Positions 1 through 5,632 of a stretch of DNA of 5,632 nt are shown here, in pieces. Below the pieces are notes generated by a model that saw only the letters and a program-made list of their open reading frames with translations, searched no databases and was not told the origin of the DNA. Each line of letters opens with the position of its first letter. The stretch's first letter is position 1. The translations under genes were made by a program, and so were the position numbers. The stretch is from Synechococcus sp. CPC35 (lineage in GTDB: Bacteria > Cyanobacteriota > Cyanobacteriia > PCC-6307 > Cyanobiaceae): contig NYUU01000021.1 in assembly GCA_002684175.1 (NCBI GenBank), forward strand, positions 4,777 to 10,408. The letters run 5' to 3'.

Positions 1-366
1 ATGGGATGGGAAGGGGCCAATGTGATTTTCGATGCCTGGGTGCATCCACTGATGATGGGGCTCGAGGAACACCTGATCGGCATGTTCCGCCACGATTTTG
101 AATTTGTGGACGGCCACCAGAGTCACCTGGGTCACGCAGGTGGATCAGGGGCCGTCAATGCCTCCGCACCGTTAGCCGACACTCCCGTCGACGTGGATCC
201 CTCCGCCGTGGTCTGGACAGCCGATGCTGAAGCCGAGCTGAAGAAGATTCCCTTTTTCGTTCGTGGAAAGGTACGCCGTAACACAGAGGCCTATGCCCAT
301 CAGGTGGGCTGCAGAGAGATTTCAAGCGAGACGATGTATGACGCAAAAGCGCATTACAAAGCATGA
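1..366 (+). CDS. chlB: ChlB, subunit B of dark-operative protochlorophyllide reductase (3' part only)
   Basis: The last 121 residues of ChlB are present. With ChlN, ChlB forms the NB catalytic component of DPOR, which receives electrons from ChlL and reduces ring D of protochlorophyllide to chlorophyllide without light. The visible part opens with the conserved [15 protein letters not shown] stretch and the MMGLEEHL helix typical of the end of the nitrogenase-like domain. A low-complexity Ala/Gly/Pro/Asp linker follows (residues about 45-70). The C-terminal PCP-reductase domain starts near Trp72 and contains [16 protein letters not shown] (81-96) and the [10 protein letters not shown] motif (107-116). 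Family members are about 510-525 residues, so roughly 400 residues lie before the window. The ATG at position 1 is an internal methionine, not the true start. The stop is TGA. chlL follows after 148 bp on the same strand, the usual order. Identity is confident; the real start is outside the window. Confidence 0.95.
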   Translation: MGWEGANVIFDAWVHPLMMGLEEHLIGMFRHDFEFVDGHQSHLGHAGGSGAVNASAPLADTPVDVDPSAVVWTADAEAELKKIPFFVRGKVRRNTEAYAHQVGCREISSETMYDAKAHYKA

Positions 367-514
367 GTAATTGAACTCATTTATTTCAATTATCAGGAAA
401 ACATCACCTTGGAAGCTGCAGCGGAACAACTCATCTTTCTTTTCTTGATCAAACTTGAATCCGGTCCATGTGCTGTTGTTGAATGAAATTGACTCCTCTT
501 GTGAAGGTCGCTGA
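367..514 (+). promoter_or_regulatory. chlB-chlL intergenic leader, A+T-rich
   Basis: This 148-bp gap contains no credible gene and is visibly richer in A+T than the flanking coding sequence, as expected for a leader or promoter. Just before chlL there is a GAAGG at 502-506, eight bases from the ATG at 515, which is a reasonable ribosome binding site and supports that start. I could not assign a convincing -35/-10 pair. chlL could be expressed by read-through from chlB, from its own promoter here, or both. Confidence 0.4.
368..392 (+). repeat. 8-bp inverted repeat just after the chlB stop
   Basis: TAATTGAA (368-375) and TTCAATTA (385-392) are perfect inverted copies around a 9-base spacer, starting two bases after the chlB stop codon. 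The stem is almost entirely A/T and is not followed by a T-run, so it is a poor intrinsic terminator. It could be a weak RNA hairpin that separates chlB and chlL message levels, or a protein-binding site. Chance occurrence in an A+T-rich gap is also possible. Confidence 0.3.
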
Positions 515-1405
<891 letters not shown>

Positions 1406-1445
1406 AGCCTGATCCGGGGCCTGTTCGGCGACAACTGAACATCCA

Positions 1446-2297
1446 ATGGCGTTGATGGAGAAGCTCTTTCTTGGCATCGGCGCCATGAAGGCCGGCACAA
1501 CCTGGCTGTATTCACTCCTGGAAAGCCATCCTCAGTTGTGCTTCACCCCAGAGAAGGAAATTCATTTTCTTTCCCACCACTACAGCAACAGAAAGCCCCT
1601 TACCCAGGAGCATCGCCAGCACCGGGCAAGCGCGCGTCTGAGTCGAATCAACAATCTGCGTCCCGAACGGCAGCAGATGATGCGCGCCTGGTACGAAGAG
1701 CGTTATCTGCAGGGAACACCAACTCCGACCTGGTACGACAACCTCTTTGAAAAGCCAGCCCGAGCCTCTCAGTGGAACTGCGATTTCAGCAATCTCTCGG
1801 CACTGATTCCCTCCACAGGCTGGAGTGATGTCCGCAGAGATATTGCTGATCAGGTCCAAGCGATTTATATCCTGCGCAACCCCTGCGAGAGACTCTGGAG
1901 CCAATACAAATTCAGTCATAAAGAGGACATCAATCTCGAAAAGGAGGATTTAATCAAAGCCTTTCTGGGCAGCGATGAAGCCAACCACCACAGCCGCTAC
2001 TGCCAGAACATCGATGCAGCATGCGCAGGATTGGGTAGCGACAATGTCAAAATACTAATCTTTGATGATATTAAAACGAATCCGGAAGAATTCCTGGAAA
2101 GCATCGAAAACTTCCTGGGCATCAAGACAAAGCATTACCTTGATCATAAAAATCTGCACAAAAAAATTAATCACACCGAGACAAATGCACCACCGGAATT
2201 ATTTCAAATTTTATGCCGAGAGCTCACAGAGCGAGAACTGTGCGGCCTCACCGATCGCAATATTCAAATCCCTGGTCATTGGGAATATCACCTCTAA
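1446..2297 (+). CDS. PAPS-dependent sulfotransferase family protein
   Basis: The 283-residue product is a soluble P-loop-like sulfotransferase, which moves a sulfuryl group from PAPS to a hydroxyl or amine acceptor. The 5'-phosphosulfate loop is GIGAMKAGTTWLYSLL at 10-25 (Lys15, Thr18, Thr19), and the 3'-phosphate site is ILRNPCERLWSQY at 142-154 (Arg144, Ser152). PEKEIHFL at 35-42 matches the position where the heparan-type and bacterial enzymes carry the catalytic base, making Glu38 the candidate. Length is normal and there is no signal peptide. The acceptor (glycan, lipid or small molecule) cannot be told from sequence. The gene lies 40 bp after chlL in the same direction and ends 47 bp from the end of por, which faces it. 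No good ribosome binding site is seen for the ATG at 1446 or the second ATG at 1455. G+C falls from about 52 % near the start to about 30-40 % over 2041-2220, against about 60 % in chlL, which suggests transfer. Confidence 0.88.
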   Translation: MALMEKLFLGIGAMKAGTTWLYSLLESHPQLCFTPEKEIHFLSHHYSNRKPLTQEHRQHRASARLSRINNLRPERQQMMRAWYEERYLQGTPTPTWYDNLFEKPARASQWNCDFSNLSALIPSTGWSDVRRDIADQVQAIYILRNPCERLWSQYKFSHKEDINLEKEDLIKAFLGSDEANHHSRYCQNIDAACAGLGSDNVKILIFDDIKTNPEEFLESIENFLGIKTKHYLDHKNLHKKINHTETNAPPELFQILCRELTERELCGLTDRNIQIPGHWEYHL

Positions 2298-2325
2298 AAA
2301 CAAAGACATTTGCATCTCGTTGCTG

Positions 2326-2344
2326 AAATCGATCAGCGCTTGAT

Positions 2345-2346
<2 letters not shown>
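2326..2346. terminator. Possible weak bidirectional terminator between sulfotransferase gene and por
   Basis: AAATCGA (2326-2332) and TTGATTT (2340-2346) can pair as a 7-bp stem with one G-T wobble and a 7-base loop. It lies in the short convergent gap and overlaps the por stop codon. The A-rich and T-rich arms give short A/T tracts on both strands, which suits a bidirectional terminator, but the stem is weak and has no G+C core. This is a position-based guess. Confidence 0.25.
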
Positions 2347-3363
<1,017 letters not shown>

Positions 3364-3723
3364 TCAGCGCCAGATGATGCGAAGGCGGTTGGGGGCAATC
3401 CACTGATCCTGTTCACCCATCAGACGTTTCTCACCACCGTTGCTGAACAGACGATCGAACCGTTGCTGAAGGGTGTTGAGTTTGACGCTTTCAACCTCGA
3501 CAACTGCCGCCAGCTCTCCATGGCGGGCTAAACGCTCCTGGTAGGCACCGGACAGACGAATCAGGCTGACTGCACCAAGAATGATTAGCCCTGCCTTGAC
3601 GGTGAGCGCAAGCAGGGAGCACTGCACCTCTCTGCGATCGGTCTGACGCTGGATTGCAGCTGCAATGCTTGCGGCATCCGGCCTGGCGCCGGACGGCGGA
3701 TCTTGAACCTGGGTCGCTGTCAA
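3364..3723 (-). CDS. Small single-pass membrane protein of unknown function between psaM and por
   Basis: The frame is convincing over its C-terminal 87 residues. A hydrophobic segment (LLALTVKAGLIILGAVSLIRL) is followed by a predicted amphipathic or coiled-coil helix (AYQERLARHGELAAVVEVES...LNTLQQRFDRLF) and a basic tail ending EQDQWIAPNRLRIIWR. The layout, one N-terminal membrane helix with a heptad-like stalk, recalls small membrane or division-type scaffold proteins, but I do not recognise a named family. The start is unresolved. The TTG at 3723 (GGA seven bases before it) gives 119 residues. A GTG at 3627 gives 87 residues and starts at the membrane helix. An ATG at 3924 gives 186 residues but would run through psaM in another frame, and its extra sequence does not look like protein. 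The gene sits 70 bp after psaM and 68 bp before por in the same direction, so co-transcription and a role in thylakoid or pigment-protein biogenesis are plausible guesses. Confidence 0.7.
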   Translation of the reverse strand: MTATQVQDPPSGARPDAASIAAAIQRQTDRREVQCSLLALTVKAGLIILGAVSLIRLSGAYQERLARHGELAAVVEVESVKLNTLQQRFDRLFSNGGEKRLMGEQDQWIAPNRLRIIWR

Positions 3724-3793
3724 CGCATCCAGTCGGATGACCGCTTTTAACGCAACCGACGGGACATGCCAAGTCCGTTGCGCTGGAAGCCAA

Positions 3794-3898
3794 TCATGCC
3801 TCGTAAAGACTGATGGAAAGTCGCAGAGCCAGCACTGCCGCATGGGCTGCCACCACAAGTGCAATGAAAATCTCGGGGGTGGTGAGAGTGGTGGCCAT
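3794..3898 (-). CDS. psaM: PsaM, photosystem I reaction centre subunit XII
   Basis: A 34-residue protein that is easy to miss because of its size. It reads MATTLTTPEIFIALVVAAHA, then AVLALRLSISLYEA. PsaM is a one-helix subunit of cyanobacterial photosystem I in the thylakoid membrane, near the trimer interface. The family pattern is visible: a short polar N-terminus, one hydrophobic helix (about residues 9-25), then the diagnostic LALRLSxxLY ending, comparable to LAFRLSTELY in other cyanobacteria. Length matches the usual 30-34 residues. The ATG at 3898 is preferred on length. An in-frame ATG at 3934 would add 12 residues (MEKNERVWYLCS) and neither has a clear ribosome binding site. It is the first gene of the minus-strand psaM / membrane protein / por series and is divergent from the CRR6-like gene. 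A longer reading frame covering this stretch in another frame is judged spurious. Confidence 0.88.
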   Translation of the reverse strand: MATTLTTPEIFIALVVAAHAAVLALRLSISLYEA

Positions 3899-3981
3899 CG
3901 AACAGAGATACCAAACGCGTTCATTCTTCTCCATAAACGAGGTTGCGGGCCATTATTCGCAAAGGCCTGTCACACCAGCTC
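3899..3981. promoter_or_regulatory. Divergent promoter region between psaM and the CRR6-like gene
   Basis: The 83 bp between the two divergent start codons must hold signals for both genes unless transcripts begin inside neighbours. CATTAT at 3951-3956 (+) reads as AATAATG on the minus strand and could act as a -10 element in either direction, but no matching -35 box was seen at 17 bp. No repeated TTACA (HLR1) motif for the high-light regulator RpaB was found. Confidence 0.4.
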
Positions 3982-4449
3982 ATGGATCCGGTCCTGATTG
4001 ATGCCGCATCAATCCGCAATCTTGACCTCACTCCACTGAGGGCCTGGGCCGGACAGCCGCTAGGGGATCTGCTCGACAGCGGGCCGATTCTGGAGCTGAA
4101 TTTTGACTGGCCCAGGGAATCGGACGATCCCCGCGAACTGTCTGAGTGTCCGGAGCCTCGCCTGTGGGCCCTGCGGGCCGATGCCCGCTTCCCCTGGCTG
4201 CCCTTGCTGCTGGAGCGTGACCAGGGCAGCCTCGTGCGCCATGTGGCGATGATCGTTCCCCACAGCTTCAGCAGAAGCGATGGGCTGCGCTTTGATCCCC
4301 AGGCTCTGGAGCTCTGGATCACCCATCGCCTGATGCAACTTGACGATCTCTGCAACGACAACGGCAGACCGATGCGTGGAAACCTGTCACTGATGGCGGC
4401 AGCCCTGGGATACGAACTCGATGCAGGCTTCTGGTCGCTGCTGGGCTGA
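3982..4449 (+). CDS. crr6: CRR6-like NDH-1 assembly protein (DUF1817 family)
   Basis: The 155-residue soluble protein matches the chlororespiratory reduction 6 family as I remember it. The family is known in chloroplasts and cyanobacteria to help mature NdhI and build the hydrophilic arm of the photosynthetic NDH-1 complex, which drives cyclic electron flow and CO2 uptake. Conserved blocks in order: FDWPRESDDPRELSECPEPRLW (residues about 41-62), FPWLPLLLER, RHVAMIVPHSFSR, and a C-terminal MAAALGYELDAGFWSLL. The dense run DPRELSE-PE-RLW is the strongest marker. The ATG at 3982 gives the usual family length. A TTG at 3943 would add 13 residues (to MDPVL...) that look unlike the family and lie in the promoter gap. 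No strong ribosome binding site is visible for either. It is divergent from psaM and ends 19 bp from the end of the permease gene that faces it. No cofactor motif or membrane segment is present. Confidence 0.85.
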   Translation: MDPVLIDAASIRNLDLTPLRAWAGQPLGDLLDSGPILELNFDWPRESDDPRELSECPEPRLWALRADARFPWLPLLLERDQGSLVRHVAMIVPHSFSRSDGLRFDPQALELWITHRLMQLDDLCNDNGRPMRGNLSLMAAALGYELDAGFWSLLG

Positions 4450-4468
4450 CACAGAACACAGGATCAGG

Positions 4469-5239
4469 TCAACCGAGCCAGATCTGCAGAGCACGGCGAC
4501 TGCTGTCCAGGGCAAGAACGACCGCAAGCCCCCGCAGACAGCGCACCAGCACAGCCGCATCGAAGCGATCAAGCCGGCTGGCCGTCCACTGGGCAGCAAA
4601 AGCCGCGACCCCCCCCAGCAACAGACCCATCAGAGGTACACCGCGACTTTCATGCAGGAACTGGAGCGACGCAGCGCTGGCTGAACAGAGCACCGCCAGG
4701 GAACTGAGCCGCACGGCCAGATGGATCGGCACAGCGATCGCCCCGTTCATCAGCGGAACCATCACCAGACCACCGCCGAGACCGAGCATGCCGGCGGTCC
4801 AGCCAGCGATGCATCCGGTTGCCGCCAGAAGCGGCGCTCTGGAATCGATGTCCTCATCCGTTGCCTCCTCCTGCTCTGGCCGCACCCGCACACAAAGGGC
4901 CAACACGATGTACATCAGGGTCTGCATGGCAAGCAGCACCCAGCCCGACACCACTCCCGCCAGACCACCGAACAGAAAGGCTGATCCGAAAGCAGCCAGA
5001 CCGATCGCCAGACCCGGACGTGCGGGCAGATGGCCGCTGCGGAGATGGGTGACCGTGCTTGCCAGGGCCGTCGGAACAATGGCGAAACTGCTGGTGGCAA
5101 GGGCCTGATGGGGCGGAAGATCGAGCCAGAGCAGAAGCGGCGCGAAAATCAGCCCACCGCCGATACCAAGCAATCCCGCAAGACCGCCGGCCAGAAGCCC
5201 CAGCGCGATCAGGATTGGCACATCCCACCAGGGAATCAA
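4469..5239 (-). CDS. TauE/SafE family membrane permease (sulfite/organosulfonate exporter-like)
   Basis: A 256-residue inner-membrane protein with about seven or eight hydrophobic segments, arranged as two related halves. Each half opens with the family's glycine-rich signature: AGGLAGLLGIGGGLIFAP at 17-34 and AGWTAGMLGLGGGLVMVP at 145-162. The half-linker (about 119-135) is charged and acidic (RPEQEEATDEDID). The first half also holds HQALATSSFAIVPTALASTVTHLRSG, typical of the family. Members move sulfite, sulfonates, sulfoacetate or other small anions; the substrate here cannot be read from sequence. The start is uncertain: TTG at 5239 (256 residues) or GTG at 5221 (250 residues, with GGTGG upstream). 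There is no in-frame ATG before the first helix. It converges with the CRR6-like gene and is divergent from the ligase-like gene with a very short gap. A run of eight G (coding strand) at 4616-4609 lies near residue 210. Confidence 0.9.
   Translation of the reverse strand: MIPWWDVPILIALGLLAGGLAGLLGIGGGLIFAPLLLWLDLPPHQALATSSFAIVPTALASTVTHLRSGHLPARPGLAIGLAAFGSAFLFGGLAGVVSGWVLLAMQTLMYIVLALCVRVRPEQEEATDEDIDSRAPLLAATGCIAGWTAGMLGLGGGLVMVPLMNGAIAVPIHLAVRLSSLAVLCSASAASLQFLHESRGVPLMGLLLGGVAAFAAQWTASRLDRFDAAVLVRCLRGLAVVLALDSSRRALQIWLG
4609..4616. repeat. Eight-base C/G homopolymer inside the permease gene
   Basis: Eight C in a row on the + strand, read as GGG GGG GT within Leu-Leu-Gly-Gly-Val of the permease near residue 210. 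The frame stays open on both sides and ends in a family-like C-terminus, so the run length given here is in frame. Such runs are prone to slippage and to sequencing error. Confidence 0.6.
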
Positions 5240-5251
5240 AGGGTCCGAGCG

Positions 5252-5632
5252 ATGACGATCCCCAGCATGCCCAAATCAGGCCGCATCATCCCCACCCTGG
5301 AAGCGGATGGTTACACGCAGATGGCACTGGATGCTCTGCTGCTCGGGGATTCCCACCGCCACCCTGTCCCTGTGCTGCGCTTCTACCGCTGGACAGGACC
5401 GTGGCTTTCGCTGGGTCTGCATCAGCGCAGCTGGCCGTCCCACTGGGATGGTCTGGCCCGCAGGGGAGCCCTGTCGATGGTGAGGCGACCGAGCGGGGGC
5501 GGTGCCGTTCTCCACGCCGGTGGGCTCACCTATGCGCTGATCTGGCCGGACGCTCCCCGACAGCGTCATGAGGCCTACCGCCAGGCCTGTCAGTGGCTGA
5601 TCGCTGGATTCAACAGCCTTGGTTTGTCACTC
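5252..5632 (+). CDS. Lipoate-protein ligase A-like protein (5' part; runs off the window)
   Basis: An open frame from ATG 5252 continues through the last base, giving the first 127 residues. It belongs to the biotin/lipoate protein ligase fold, whose members attach or transfer lipoyl or octanoyl groups onto carrier-protein lysines through an adenylate or thioester. Markers in order: QMALDALLL (23-31, the usual N/Q-MA-DE-LL helix), LRFYRWTGPWLSLGLHQ (42-58), and the diagnostic ligand-binding loop RRPSGGGAVLHAGGLTYAL (78-96), equivalent to RR-SGGGAV-H--GNL-YS. The family Lys that contacts the substrate lies further on, outside the window, so activity cannot be judged. An AAAGGG at 5238-5243, eight bases before the ATG, supports this start; a second ATG at 5267 is a fallback. 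It could be an octanoyltransferase or lipoate ligase, or a scavenging homologue beside the normal LipA/LipB route. Divergent from the permease gene. Confidence 0.88.
   Translation, partial: MTIPSMPKSGRIIPTLEADGYTQMALDALLLGDSHRHPVPVLRFYRWTGPWLSLGLHQRSWPSHWDGLARRGALSMVRRPSGGGAVLHAGGLTYALIWPDAPRQRHEAYRQACQWLIAGFNSLGLSL

Noticed and set aside
2062..2343. 93-residue plus-strand frame overlapping the 3' end of the sulfotransferase gene, first taken as a possible frameshifted continuation
   Set aside because: The sulfotransferase frame is continuous and reaches a normal family length; the alternative frame is Lys/Ile/Ser-rich because of local A+T content.
3724..3924. N-terminal 67 residues of a 186-residue minus-strand frame starting at ATG 3924
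   Set aside because: It overlaps psaM in another frame, and its sequence (many Trp, Pro, Arg, Cys) does not resemble a protein start. Only the part after about 3723 looks coding.
3943..3981. TTG start extending the CRR6-like protein by 13 residues
   Set aside because: The extension lies in the divergent promoter gap, looks unlike the family, and the ATG at 3982 gives the usual length.
5059..5571. 170-residue plus-strand frame across the permease start and ligase-like gene
   Set aside because: It is a shadow of two well-recognised genes in other frames; composition is Pro/Arg/Ser/Ala-rich with no family resemblance.

Overview
The window reads as the chromosome of a marine picocyanobacterium (Synechococcus/Cyanobium type). 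It carries chlorophyll-synthesis genes of both the dark-operative and the light-dependent kind, a photosystem I subunit of the picocyanobacterial type, and an NDH-1 assembly factor found only in oxygenic phototrophs. Coding is dense, at roughly 55-60 % G+C. The genus is an inference from gene content and protein flavour, not a database match.

Layout. Positions 1-366 hold the 3' end of chlB and 515-1405 a complete chlL, both on the + strand. Together they encode two of the three subunits of dark-operative protochlorophyllide reductase (DPOR). A PAPS-dependent sulfotransferase gene follows at 1446-2297 (+). Its 3' part is clearly more A+T-rich than its surroundings, so it looks like an acquired cargo gene. 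Facing it on the - strand is a second block, read psaM (3898-3794), then a small one-helix membrane protein (about 3723-3364), then por (3295-2345), the light-dependent enzyme for the same reaction as DPOR. The sulfotransferase therefore sits at the convergent junction between the two protochlorophyllide reductases.

From 3982 the + strand encodes a CRR6-like NDH-1 assembly protein, divergent from psaM across about 83 bp. It converges on a TauE/SafE-type anion permease gene (5239-4469, -). The permease is divergent, with only about 12 bp between, from the 5' part of a lipoate-protein-ligase-like gene (5252 to the window end, +).

Taken together, genes for the last steps of chlorophyll synthesis lie beside genes for photosystem I and NDH-1 structure or assembly. 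This is a photosynthesis-biogenesis neighbourhood with two less related genes (permease, ligase) at its edge. I found no tRNA, rRNA, CRISPR array, transposase or integrase. The least explained items are the sulfotransferase insertion, the small membrane protein between psaM and por, and two short palindromes in the por leader.
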